Assembly: GCA_004154925.1 (NCBI GenBank)
Contig: QJNS01000045.1
Coordinates: 124,001-188,000 of the forward strand
Source: Monosporascus cannonballus
Lineage: Eukaryota > Ascomycota > Sordariomycetes > Xylariales
DNA: 64,000 bases
Direction: 5' to 3'
This document shows, piece by piece, positions 34,766 to 46,565 of this stretch (position 1 is the stretch's first letter; every line of letters begins with the position of its first letter). The notes below the pieces were generated by a model that ran no database searches, had not been told where the DNA came from, and saw nothing but the letters and a program-made list of their open reading frames with translations. A program made the translations under genes and the position numbers.

Positions 34766-36597
34766 ATATAAAGATATTAATAAACTTAAAATATATTATT
34801 TATATTTTTAAATTATTTCTATGTCATTTTATAAATAGATTTTTATTTATCGCCTTTTTTAATTCGAATATAATAATATATATTTTTTCAATTTAATTTG
34901 AAAAAACGTTTAAAAGATTTTCATAAATTTATAATATCAGATAATAATAGCAGAAATTATTAATTCTTTACAGTAATTCTGTTTAACGATTGGCAATTAA
35001 TATATAGTGGTAAATTATTGTTTTTTTAAATGCGAATAAAACGAGAACGAAAATTTTCGATATCGATTATCGAATCTTTTTAATTTATAAATTTTCGTAA
35101 ATATATTTTTCAAATTCTTATGGCTAAAGTTTCAAAATTAGGTAAATGGGCGTAATAGGCCGAGATTTGCTTTATATTAAATTTATAATATATTTCATTC
35201 TCGGAAATATACATAAAACTTTGACTTCTTTCAGAAATATACATTTTGAATTTCCTTTAAGCATTTAAGTAATTATATAACTTTCGTAATAATCCTGTTT
35301 TCGTTAAATTCGAAAGTATTATAATTATTATCAAATTTAACGCAATTAATAACGTTAACCGATTTATCGGCAATATTAGGTTTACTAGTTTTTTGCCGTC
35401 GATTTCATTTATATTTTATAATATTTAATATAAATTTTAGTTATTTCTTTTTACACGGAATAATAATAAAATAAATGCCAAATAGTTATACTAAATCGTT
35501 AAATAAATTTAATAAATATATCTGGTTGCTAGTAATTATCTCTTATTTAAATTTAAATTTTAAATGCTTTATAACATTTAATCAAGAATTTATTAGCCTT
35601 TATTAACACAAATATATAAACGGTAATAAAATAGAAATTATATTTTTTTATAAAAGTTTTATTATTCGTATTTCATGTCCGTATTTATATCCAAATTTAT
35701 TTGTATAATAATTATACGTTAACTATTTTTATAACTATAATTACTTTTTAAAAATAATCTTAAGTTAATCGTACTGTATTATTCGACTAAAATAAACTAA
35801 ATATATTTTTCTGTATTCCGGCAATACTTTTCCCAATTTATTCGAATTATCGAAAACGATAAGGTTTTATAAAATAATAAAATATTTTTTAATTTCCGTA
35901 CAGTAGTTTTCTAATTGAAAAAGGAAATTATTTTTAAGTTTTATTTTATAATCGGAATTCATATGCTCTTTTTTCTAATATTTTTAAAAAATTAAAACAT
36001 AATCTTTTTACAGTATTTAACGGCTTTTTAAATCGAGCGGATTTATTACAGTTAGTATTTATTTCGCGGAAAAAAGAACTTTTATATTGTTTTTTTTTCG
36101 TTTAATTCGGGTGTTTTTAATTAAGTTTCTTGTATTAAATGTTTATTTTAAAATATATTTAAAGTCGTGTAATTATTTATTTAAATATTCTTTTTAGCCT
36201 GGGTATTAAATACCCTATATATAATTAATATTCGTAATTACGTTAAACAAGTATTTATTAAATACTTTCTATATAAATAATTTAATTTTTAAAATCTTTC
36301 TTAGTTGGCAATAAAAAGAAATTATTAATTTAAAATATTTTCTAAATTAAAACCTATATTTTTAACTTTAATTAAATTAGCTTTCTATGTTATAAAAAGT
36401 TCATCGGCAATTTATCGCCTTATTTTAATTTTTTTTTAAAAAAATGTCAAAAAATACCGTTCATATATTTAAAGTCACACTGTTCTTTTTTTAAAGAATT
36501 TTCAATCTTTTAATATGATTGTTTCGGTTGTGTTTTATATATTATTACGATATATATATTATTTTAAAGATTGCGTGAAATCTGTTAAAGTTTACAA

Positions 36598-36879
36598 TGA
36601 GTACTGAAGTGGGGTCGAGGAAGAATTTGTCTTGAGCAGTGCGGATGATCATTTTAAATCACGATACGGAATGGGATTATCGAAATGAAGAACTTATTCC
36701 GATTATATTACTAGTATTGAACCTCGATAACTAAAATAACCGAAAATATGTTAAATGGTGATGGTAGCTGATAATACCTAGGGGTTAAACCTATAACGAA
36801 AAAGAATTTCTTAATATACATACAAGATTCGGACTTTTTAATTAGCCGAATCTGATTATGGATGTAATACTCCGCTCTA
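36598..36879 (-). repeat. 3' LTR of element D (left end)
   Basis: Shares ACGATACGGAATGGGATTAT, AACCTCGATAACT, GAAAAAGAATTTCTTAATAT and GTAATACTCCGCTC with the right copy. The left boundary (TGAGTACTG) is inferred. Confidence 0.8.
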
Positions 36880-37445
36880 TTTTAAGCCTTTTTTTACGAT
36901 GGAAAACGTTTTCGTTTTAATGTAAGAAATAACAATAACTTAACGCTATAGTAAATATGCTGTATTTATATCCTTATTAATTAATATTTTCTTTTTCGAC
37001 GTAATATATCTTTTAATATTTTTAATTCAGGACTCCGATTCTTGTTTTTTTATTAATTTCTTGTACAAAAAAACTTTTTCCTTATTTTTCTATGTTTTAT
37101 TTTCCGAATATTAAATGCTGATCGATTTTTTATATTTTTTTTTCAATCTAGCTATCCTGTGACAAAATAAGGTTTTGGTCGTTTTCCAGTAATTTAATAT
37201 ATATTTCTTACTTATTAATAGAGGGTTTTATAAGTTCCTGCTAATATGACTCGAGTACGTTAATTATCAATTAGCAGGCGAAATATATATTGTGCTTTAA
37301 TATTACTATATATTTCGCGCGTTAATTTGAAACCGTTTCGAAGTTAACGAAACATACGAATATCTTAATTAGAAAATAAAGGAAAATTGAAAAAATTTTC
37401 GAAAATAAGTAACGGACGTTTACCAAGTTAAAATCCTTTAGATAC

Positions 37446-37639
37446 TGTAAAAGGCTTCACCTGAGCGGTCTGCAATCAGTTGCCAATGAGAGTTTATTTT
37501 CTAGCTAAAGAGAAAAGAAAGAGAAGATGAAAATACAGTTGTGTGTATTCGCATATAAGGCGCTGCGCTAGTGCTGCTTGGTACCGGCGTTTGTCCGGTG
37601 CTCCATAATAGGGCTCCATACAGCCCTATCACATTAACA
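37446..37639 (-). mobile_element. GC-rich LTR-like island inside element D
   Basis: Read on the minus strand it starts TGTTAATGTGATAGGGC and ends GAAGCCTTTTACA, with an AT step (CCTTATATGCG) in the middle, the look of a retrotransposon LTR, perhaps Ty1/copia. Contains two near-palindromes (GTACCGGCGTTTGTCCGGTGC; AGGGCTCCATACAGCCCT). No matching flanking pentamers were found. About 194 bp, unmutated against an AT-rich setting. Confidence 0.5.
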
Positions 37640-37899
37640 GTTTTTTAGCATAGAACGTAAATAAGAATTGCTTTTTATATATGCTTATATATACTACGTT
37701 AATAATATAAAGAAGTTACACGTTAATAAGTTTTATCTTATTTTTATAACCGCAATTTTCGTAACATTATTTAATTATTATTAGACATTTTTGTTCGCTA
37801 TTAACATTTTACGATTACTATATTGTTTTTCCGTTTTGCGCCATAAAATACCGTTTTGGATGACATATTTTAAGGCTTTAATTTTAAAAATTATTCGTT

Positions 37900-40800
37900 T
37901 TTTTACCGTTATATCTATTAATCGATTAGAAAGTTTTAATATTGTTAAAAACCTTACGTATTTTTGTAACCGTTGAAACTAAATCTTAATAAAAAAACAT
38001 TTTTTATTTAAGTTATTTTTATTATAAGATTCGACCTAATAACATTTAATTAAATATTAATAAAATTATCGATTTTTTTATATTAATTATCTAGTTCGTT
38101 AAAAAGCGCGACTGGTTTTTTCGATAATGTATTAATGGCCGTATTTGTTTTGGTTAAAAATATATTTAATTTCGAAATTAAAAAAACTTGATTTACTTAA
38201 TTTAACAAATTAACAAAAAACTAGGTAACAAATTTATAAATTTATTAATTTATATTATTAATACCTTGGAGTTAATTTGCAGCGTAAATCAAATTCCATA
38301 AATATAATTCCAAAATCGTCTTAACATTTTATAATAGGTTAATATTTTAACTTAATAATATTGTAATTTAATTCGGATCTTTTTTAAATATCTTTATAAT
38401 ATATTCCTAATTACAGCTCGAGATAAAAAGTTTGTTTCTACGGAATAAATAAGGAAAAGGTTTCATTTTAATAATATAATATATAATAAATAGCTAATAA
38501 TAAACGGTAATTTTTAAAAAGGTTTTAATTTTCGATACGTTTTAATAAAAATAAATTTCTAAAATTTTTATTATTTTGGCTGTATCAGATCGATAATTAT
38601 TCGTATTATAAAAAAATCGATTATAACTGCAAATTTGTAATACTACTATGGTATTTACATATTAATTAAAACTTTAGCAAGCTTGTAATTAAAAAAAGTT
38701 TTATTTATTTTAATAATATATTCGAAACCAAACTGCTAAATTTAGAAAAAAATCTTAATATTTTCGAATTGCATTTTTATTCGCTTAACGTTAATGTTAT
38801 TTATAAATATCAGCGAAATTTCGAGCATTAAATTATAAAAGATTTTCTTAATTATGTAACAGAAATAAGCTATAAAATTATTAAATTTTAGAAATATATT
38901 AATACATCGGAATACTTTTAACGGTATTGTGAACGTTATTATATTATTACTAGCAGAAATTAAAATAATCTTATTATATTTAAAAACAATTTATAAAGGA
39001 AATTAAAAAAGATGTAACGAAATTTGCAAAAAATTCGTTGTAGCTTTCCGGCATAAATATATCCCGTAAAATCACGGTGTTTAATTTCGTTATAAAGTTA
39101 ATTAATTGCAAACCGTTATCTTTTTTTAATAAGAAATTAGGCGTTTTGGTACGTATTATGTAATTATGCGGATACTTTTTTTCGATACGTATTTCTAATA
39201 TTTTAATTAATTTATCCTTTATATTAACTGGTATTATAATACCTTTAGTTTATTATGCTTTATAGAAAATAATTCTGATTTTATAACAATATGCAATAAT
39301 TTCTCTAATTCGTTTATATTTTTGTTAATTTTATCTTTAGGCAGCCTTTTTCTAAAATACTATTTTTTTAAAAAAAAAGACTTTTTACATCCGGATAAAT
39401 TCGTTGTCAATCTGATTAAATAAGGCCTTAATTCTTTTTTCGATTAATTAGATCTTTCGGAATATCGAAGTAAATCTGGGAAATAATATTGTTCATGGTA
39501 TACCAGGTTTATCTGAGATATTTTTTTGTTTTTTAATTATTTGCATAGTTTTTTCGAGTTTCTTAGCTTTTTAATTTAGGTCTTTAGATAATACCGATTT
39601 ATCGAGTGATATATTATCGATAAAAATTACTTTTTTTATTTGGGCTTATATATAGTATTAATTTGAACCGTTTTTTCCGCTTCATATTATCGTATATCTT
39701 TTTTTATGAAATTTTATATAACGTATATATTTATTTTTCGTTACTGAATTATCCTCAGATTTTATGTTCAGAGTTTAATTTGTTTTTTATGGCCTTTTAA
39801 ATAGTCTTATAGTTTTAATTAAGGGACGTTTCCTTTATCGAAAATATATAAGAATTTGTAATAAGTTTATTTTTTTTTTCGTTACCAATCCTATTTACGT
39901 TAGTAAAATAACTTATAAGTTTATCGGCTGCATTTTTTCAGGTTAATCATCCGTACGGATATTACAGTTAATTCGCCCTGCCAGTATTAATGAAATAATG
40001 ATTTTCGTCGGATCGTATTTCAAAGTTTTTTTGTTATTTCTAGATCTATATTTAATATTATTTTCGATTTTGCTTTAAAATTAAGTCCTAATATTAATAC
40101 TTATGTTATACGGCGGTCGTCGACAAAAAAAATAAAAATAAAAAATAATCGACTAGTTAATCAAATTAAAGCTTCGATTATGCCTTCGAATTTAATTCTT
40201 TTTTAGGAGTTAAATCCTATAAAAAACCGTATTTGTCGTATTACTAGCGAATATTTCTTGACGTACAATAAGACTATAATATTCAATTCCGCTCCGGTAT
40301 CGATAATATTATTAATCAGGTCCTTTTTTTACAAAATTAATTTTAATAACAAATCAGAATAACGAAATAATGTTTTCGATCTGACCATATTGCTATACGG
40401 ATAGAATATTGGCATTTTTAGGTTTTTCCGGTTTGTATTTAATATTTATAATCAAAATCTTACATATTTATTGCGGTTTAATAAGTGTAAAGCCGTAGAC
40501 TTTTGTCTTTATTATCTTAATCGTTTCCTTATTCTTACAATTTAATGCTTTCAGGGTTTTTGCGGCCATAAAAATTTTGAAAACCTTATTGAAATCCGGG
40601 TAAATCTTAATTAATTCCGACCCAATTATTTTGAACTTTTTTTTCGCATTTTCGAAAATTTTAACATTTTAATATTTCACCAACTATTTGTTAATGAATT
40701 TACTATAATCTAATATATAATCCGTTTGTAATTTTATTTCGGCATTTAAAAATAAAAGTCCGTCTTATATAAGTTCATTATTGTCGACCTTATTTTTTTA

Positions 40801-42000
40801 TAAATTTGCCGGTATTTTCCTCCTTTTTACCAAGTCGCTTAGTTAGTATAATACTAGTAAGTATAAAGGGTTAATTATTTGTATTAACTCTTAATGCGCG
40901 GATCTTCTTAAGGTATCGAATATTTTTATTTTTAATAAAGTCGCTTTAAAGCTAATTAACCAAAAGTGCCTTTATATAAAATAGCTTATCGTCTATTATA
41001 ACCAAAAAAATGTATTGATTTTAATAATACGGTTTTAATTAATAACGGGTTCCGGTCGGTGAAACTTTAGAATTATCGTAAGATAAGGTACGTCCGGAGT
41101 ACTAAGACGAGTAAATCCTGGTTAATATTAGATTTAAATTTTCTTGTTTTTTAAAGATTTTTTGTCGATAATTAGAATATTTTATGTTATCCTTAAAATA
41201 ACTGGAAAAATTGGGTAAATTATATATCTCTTTTGAAATCTTCTTTCAAATAGGAATTTTCTTATTAATCGTCTAATTCTGGAATATTATCGGAAATTAT
41301 ATTATATCTAAACTAAATTAATTAATTTTAAATTTAAAAAATTCGTATATTAGTTATTATCGAACGAAATTACACCGGTTTTCTTTATATTCGAAAAGAA
41401 CTTAGACGTATATATTACGTATCCTTATTTACCGCAAAATTCACAAGTTTCTTTTTCAAAATTGCTAAATTTTTCTCCGCGGCCTCGGTAATTTTCTTAG
41501 TAATTATTTTATTTACGATAAGATTTTATTTTACTAAAGTCGTTCGGTTGAAAACTTATTATATTAATCGATAAATCGCTATTATTATATTATGGTTGAA
41601 GCGATTCCTGGCCTGAAGGTACGTAATATTGCGATAATCGAACAGCTTTACGATTTCTTATTTTTCTTTAAAAATATCAAAATTTTAAATTTGTCGTACT
41701 TAGATAATATTTAATTCTTATAAGGTATTAATAATTTCCGATATCTAATTACGTTTTGCTAATAGCAAAGGTTTAAATCTAGGATTATTTTGTTAAAATG
41801 GCCTAAGGCCTTATTGTCGTATTTTCTTTATTTGGCTAAAGTCGAAACGAAGTATATTTAATAGTCGTTTTCGTATCTAATATTTAATTAATCTAGCTTT
41901 ATTAAAAGCTCAATTTCTAATTAATGTTACTGCGGTATTACAGGGCGTTATATACAAATTTTCGAACTTTTTAAACAAATTATTAAGAACTTTTTCGAAA
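37900..42000 (-). pseudogene. Gag-Pol remnant of element D
   Basis: Minus-strand polyprotein. Gag ends with a zinc-knuckle trace, ETCEFCGK followed by a stop and GY, near 41,455-41,425 (pattern CxxCxxxGHxxxxC). The retroviral-type aspartic protease is well marked: NNIIDTGAELNIIV, with the catalytic DTGA at 40301-40290; the protease end GLxLIL follows near 40,080. The reverse-transcriptase fingers read FLLKKDNGLQLINFITKLNT near 39,165-39,090, then ILRDIFMPESYNEF, an unusual region that resembles the fungal gypsy group with VTIRDAGLPP at this point. Stops and shifts are numerous. RNase H and integrase should lie at about 38,900-37,700 but were not individually recognised. The plus-strand open frame at 37791-37976 is not a gene. 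Confidence 0.72.
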
Positions 42001-42389
42001 TAATTAATTAAACGTCCCTTTAGTAAACTTTCGATATATTCGTTCTTATTCGCAATTTTGCCTTTAAACTTAGCATCTTTAACGATATCGCAAATTTTAA
42101 TAATATATTTTAATCAATACTTATAAACCTAATTAGCTATATTGCATTAAACCTGTTTTATTAATGTTTTTAATCGATTTTTAATAATCCGTATTTGCTT
42201 TAAATCGTATAATTTAAAAGGTTTTAAAATGTTCTTAATCGCTTTATTTCAAATAGCAATACCTTTAATGATAATTTTAACTCGCTTTTTTTATAAAAAG
42301 GTTATTTATTTAATAAAGTAACTTATTAATTATTTCCGCCTTTATAAGTTTATATTTTCGATATAGCCTATTAATTCTCTTAAGCCAGT

Positions 42390-42721
42390 TGGTAACCGCA
42401 ATACCAGAAAAGCGAAGATCTAAGAAAGCGGACGTATTCAGCAATATTACAAAAAAAGCAAACTTGTTTATGATATTTACCGGAACTCCGTATCCATATT
42501 AATTAGGGGATTTCTATAAAAATACAGCCTCTATAAGGATGAGACTAGTAGCTGACTAGCTACCGATCAGCCACCGACCTATTTACTAATATAAATCCAC
42601 CATCTGGCAGCCAGTGGGAAACGCGAGATAAAAGTAACCTAATACATTCAATTCTTAAAATACGTTCTGCGACTAGTCAGAGATCTCCTCACCCAAGCTC
42701 ATAGTTGTCCATTATCTTACA
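42390..42721. mobile_element. GC-rich island inside element D, LTR-like end
   Basis: About 330 bp of near-normal GC. The right end, GTTGTCCATTATCTTACA at 42704-42721, looks like an LTR terminus, and the preceding CACCCAAGCTC / TCTCCTCACCC blocks are typical of LTR leader regions. The left end is not defined and no target duplication was found. Includes a TAGTAGCTGACTAGCTAC near-palindrome at about 42,548-42,565. It may be a nested solo LTR or a less mutated part of D itself. Confidence 0.4.
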
Positions 42722-44177
42722 ATTCCAAGGTATAATTTTAAAAATGGATATTATAAGGTCAATAAAAATTTGTGAAAAAATCTAAGTAAATTAAACTTAT
42801 TATCCTTTCGATATTGTGATAATAATTTCCGGTATTTTTTATGCTCGGTTTCTGGTTATTTCTGTAGCCGGCTTTAAGAAACTAATGAGATTATTTAAAG
42901 GTAGCTCGTTACTAACCTCATTTTCGTATTTAGGTTTAAATAATAGGTAACAATTAATAATATTCGACGCTGGACTTTAATCTTTTTAGCCATTAAGGAA
43001 TTCCGAAGCGGGCAATAACCCTTATTATATCGCAATTTCTGATAACTTTAACAGGCCTTTAGCAAACCGGCTAAATTTTAATAAAATCTGCTAATTAGAA
43101 AATGATGGTTTAAGGTTAGTATAATTTAATAACTTAAAGTTATTATTTAAATATGTAGATATAAGGAAATTTAAGTCTTTTAATGTTTTCGTCTATGTTT
43201 TTTAAGTTTTTCGCAATCGTAATAAAAATATTGTTCTTTTTTTTTTACTTACGTAAACAAGTTTTCTTTAATCGGTATATTGCTGGCAGTACATGCCAGG
43301 CTTAGTTATTTTTAACTTTACGATTAATATTTTTATTATTAATTTTACCGCTAAGATGATGCTGTTAATTAATACTAGTAAATCCAAAAAATGCCTTTAA
43401 GCAGGGCCTATCCAAGATACCGGGTTATTAGGGCGAAAATTTTTTAAAGTATATTATTTAATAAGTTGGTCCCATTTTTCTAATTGTATTAAGGATTATT
43501 AACTCCTTTTCCAATGTTTCTTTTTATAATCGAAATCATAGTTTCCATAGCCTTGTTCTTTTTTTTACTCACTTTAGTAATTTATTTTATATAGTTTATT
43601 ATGTCGGTATTTTTTTAGCTTTCAATTAATCCTAAATCTTGATAAATATATTATTAATAACGTATTTTCGTTTCCATAATCTTAATAAGTCAGATTTTGG
43701 TAATTAATTCTAATTAATTCTAATTAATTAATTCTTAATTTTAATTAACTTATTTTTATCGTTTAATTTCTAAGTATCTGAATTTTATCTTTATTAGATA
43801 AGATTTTCCAAGAAGCACGTTACATTTTGAATTTTGCTGTTGATTAAAAATATAAGTAATTAATTTATTTTTTAAAACTTATGAATTTTTAGACATATAA
43901 TCCTTTAAAATCGGTTAACTAGAAACTTTGTCTAGAATAAGGTTTCGTAAACTTTTAATCTCTAAATATCCTTTCTGATTAATAATAAATTAAACTCGTT
44001 TTGTCGTTATTGGCTATTCGTATCGTCATAATTTCGTAAGGTGTAATATGTGTTTTTGCATTTTTATAACCGTAATTATGATCATCCGTATTCTTTTTAA
44101 GACTTTATCTTTTTCGAATATTAATCAAAAATATCGAAAGCTGTTTCGGCAGCTAACTAAAGCCAGTTTTCTCTCCT

Positions 44178-44463
44178 TAACAGCTAAATAAATTAGGATA
44201 AGAAAAGAATTAGTTTTAATTAATGCGGATAAATAAGTTATATTACGATACGGAAAGGGATTATTAAGATGAAAAACTTAATTCGATTATATTAAAAATA
44301 TTAAACCTCGATAACTGAAATGGCAGAAAGTATGCTAAGTGGTGATAGTCGTGGGTAATGCCTAGAGCTTGAACCTATACCGAAAAAGAATTTCTTAATA
44401 TATATGCGAGATTCGGCCTTTCTGATCAGCCGAGTCTGATTATGGGCGTAATACTCCGCTCCA
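44178..44463 (-). repeat. 5' LTR of element D (right end)
   Basis: Matches the left LTR over about 285 bp. On the minus strand it begins TGGAGCGGAGTATTACGCCC. Slightly less decayed than the left copy. Confidence 0.8.
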
Positions 44464-45194
44464 CTTTATTAATCAAATGCGTTATATTTGTCATGTAATA
44501 TTAAACCAAACCTTAAATTTATTTAATTAAATAAAAATCATTTATATAAATAATAATTATTTCGCATAAATTTTATTAATTTAAATATTACTAAATAAAA
44601 TAATTAATTTATTTTATGCGGCTTTTTGTAATATTTTTAATACGGATCGTTAAAATTGAAAATCGTTTTGCGATTGTATATTAAATAACAGTTTTCAGAT
44701 TATAAACTCAAAAAGTATTAAAAAATTTACGAGGTATATAATTTTTAAAACCATTTAGTTTTGTTTATAACTATAATCTTTTAATATTAAAATCGTATTA
44801 ATTAACTTATTAAGTTTGTAATTTATAATTTATTTCATAACTTAAAACAACGATATTCAATTTATATTTTAACTTTTTTATATATCTAGCCATCGTAACT
44901 ATTTTATTTCGGAAGTTGTCTTTATTTAATAAAAATAATCGACAGTTATAATTGAAATAATCTGGTTATTTCTATCTTTCAAATTATAATGGGCGTTTAT
45001 TATTAAGATAATGTTATTATTTTTGTTATTTGAATTTTCGGCATTACAATTTTGATTTTCTTTAAAAAAATTATTATTATTATTAATCGCAATAATAATA
45101 CTAATAAAAATAACGGATATATTTGCGAAATGATTAAACCGTATATTATTAAAGCTAATTAAATTTTCATTATAATATCGTTTATTATATAACG
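44464..45194. other. AT-rich sequence between D and the Tc1-like element
   Basis: No repeat or domain match seen. A minus-strand frame of 106 codons (44926-45246) crosses the left end of the Tc1-like element, so it is composite and not a gene. Confidence 0.5.
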
Positions 45195-45196
45195 TA

Positions 45197-46563
45197 TAGT
45201 CGAGGTTTAAAAGTCTCGGTTTAGTTTTTACACTCCATATTTCCAACTATTACTTTTACAACTTTACTTGTATGTTTTTTCACTAGTTTTTAATAAAATT
45301 GCTAGTAATTTAATTACTTATAAATAAATGAATTATGTATACGGTAAGCAATTTTAATATTTTGTATACTAGCTCTAAGTTGTAATTATAATTTCGATCC
45401 GCCTTAATATATTTTTTACGAATTTTTTCTATATAGCAATTATAATAACAATAAATAAATCTAATCCTTTTGGCGTATTGCCGAATAACTTAAGTTTCGG
45501 TTCTTTTCTTTAAATGCGCTCTTTTAATAACTTTTATACGTTTTTGATAAGATTTAATTCGAGCGAATATAGGGGCCATTCCAGCATTTCGACGGCCTGC
45601 CTTTAAAGCCATTTTTTTACGATTCGGGCGGTATGGACGGGACCGTTATTTTGCATGAAAATAAAGTCGCTATCGAGGCATTCGAGAAGGTATTCGTCGA
45701 AATAATCACGATAAACGCGGCCGGTTATTCCGCTCCAAGCGGCCTCGGAATCCTTATTAAGGGTTATAAAGAAACTCCATTTTCTATACCGGATATTACC
45801 TTAAAACATTTACGTTTAGCCGGTTTTTTTTATATCGGGGTTATATATATTCGAGTAATAAACATGATTCTTTTATTTAAAGAAAAACGGTTAATAATTA
45901 ATATAATAATTAAAATAACAAAAATAATATATTAAAAACTTTTTCGGCAAAAAACCTATTACGCCTATTTATTATAATTACGATTTACGTTCGTTTCGTC
46001 GTTAAATAAAATTTTCCGCTATTATTCGAAAGGTTTATCGTAATATTCCAAAACCTAAAAAACCTTTATTTTGTATATTTAGAAATTAAAAACAGATATT
46101 AAAATAAGTACTAATACATTATTTTTAACGAAATTACTGTATTAAAACTTATTTAAAAATATATAAATAATATACTTTAGTAAATTTAACAATAAATATA
46201 AAGAGATTAAAATTAATAATTAGTTATAAATACTTTTTATAAATCGGCCGATATTTATATAGGCGACACGAACGTAACGGAAATTGGGCTGAATTTTAAC
46301 GCGTATAACGATTACAAACGCTCCAGGCGGTAATAAGAGATATTTCGTATTTTCTCGCGATTTCGATAAAGCTATCGCCTAAATCTTTTTCGATTTTTTA
46401 TTTCGTTCTCGTATAAGGTAACCATTCTTTTCGCGAAACAATTGGACCCAAATTAGGTTATCTACTTATAGTTAAAGTATAAAGGGTGTTAGCGTTAAAA
46501 TGGCAGAAAAACGCGTTTTTGTAAAGCGTACAGAAATTTATCGAGACTTTTGCACTCTTACTC
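45197..46563 (-). mobile_element. Full-length Tc1-like DNA transposon, 1367 bp
   Basis: Imperfect terminal inverted repeats share the core AAAAGTCTCG (45209-45218, left; reverse complement CGAGACTTTT at 46542-46551, right). TA lies immediately outside on both sides (45195-45196 and 46564-46565). The length fits fungal Tc1-like elements. The interior codes for a Tc1-type transposase on the minus strand that is broken by stops. A 22-bp tandem array begins about 210 bp to the right. Confidence 0.87.
45360..46505 (-). pseudogene. Tc1-like DDE transposase, inactivated
   Basis: Transposase remnant read from right to left. The DNA-binding part is clear near 46,410-46,290: SFIEIARKYEISLITAWSV then NRYTR, a helix-turn-helix of the Tc1 type. 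The central part is strongly decayed. The catalytic C-terminal half is readable at about 45,725-45,520: RVYRDYFDEYLLE, then FIFMQNNGPVHTARIVKKW, where the consensus has MQDNAPxH, so the second catalytic Asp is Asn (45648-45650); then EMLEWPLYSLELNLIKN, where the third acidic residue (Glu in LNPIEN) is Lys (45543-45545). Both changes are G-to-A on the coding strand. The plus-strand frame of 100 codons at 45633-45935 is the antisense shadow of this gene. Confidence 0.87.
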
Positions 46564-46565
46564 TA

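Larger units (their letters stand above)
31600..36597 (-). mobile_element. Truncated second copy of element C (C2), minus strand
   Basis: 33,180-36,590 follows 23,700-27,080 of element C closely, for example the blocks at 33,245 (TTGCAGCGTTTTTTAAAG), 33,700 (AATTACGAAAAGGTTTTAGA) and 34,985-35,100, which is the reverse-transcriptase fingers region. The part from about 31,600 to 33,180 appears to continue the match to 21,800-23,340 with lower certainty. No LTR is attached. The right side is cut by element D at 36598, and an unmutated solo LTR sits in it at 32049-32178. Decay is at least as deep as in C. Confidence 0.65.
36598..44463 (-). mobile_element. Full-length Ty3/gypsy element D, about 7.9 kb
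   Basis: Direct LTRs of about 285 bp lie at 36598-36879 and 44178-44463. Coding is on the minus strand: a pyrimidine run right of the left LTR (CTTTTTTTACG) reads as a polypurine tract. Domains in order from the right: zinc knuckle, protease, reverse transcriptase. The element sits in C2, whose sequence stops at 36,597. No clean target duplication could be found, so the ends are uncertain by a few bases. Two GC-rich LTR-like islands (37446-37639, about 42390-42721) lie inside it. D2 at 5726 is an inverted 5' relative. Confidence 0.78.

Noticed and set aside
37791..37976. A 61-codon plus-strand gene
   Set aside because: It lies antisense in element D near the decayed pol region, has Phe/Ile/Leu-rich composition typical of RIP-mutated DNA, and shows no motif.
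36598..44463. A target-site duplication for element D
   Set aside because: Several shifts of the LTR ends were tried by eye (TTGTA, GTAAA on one side; ATAAA, TAAAG on the other) and none gave a convincing pentamer match.
44926..45246. A 106-codon minus-strand protein
   Set aside because: It crosses the left terminal repeat of the Tc1-like element and is rich in Asn/Ile runs from ATT/AAT repeats, so it is composite and non-coding.
45633..45935. A 100-codon plus-strand protein
   Set aside because: The minus strand of the same bases encodes the catalytic part of a Tc1-like transposase; this frame is its antisense shadow.
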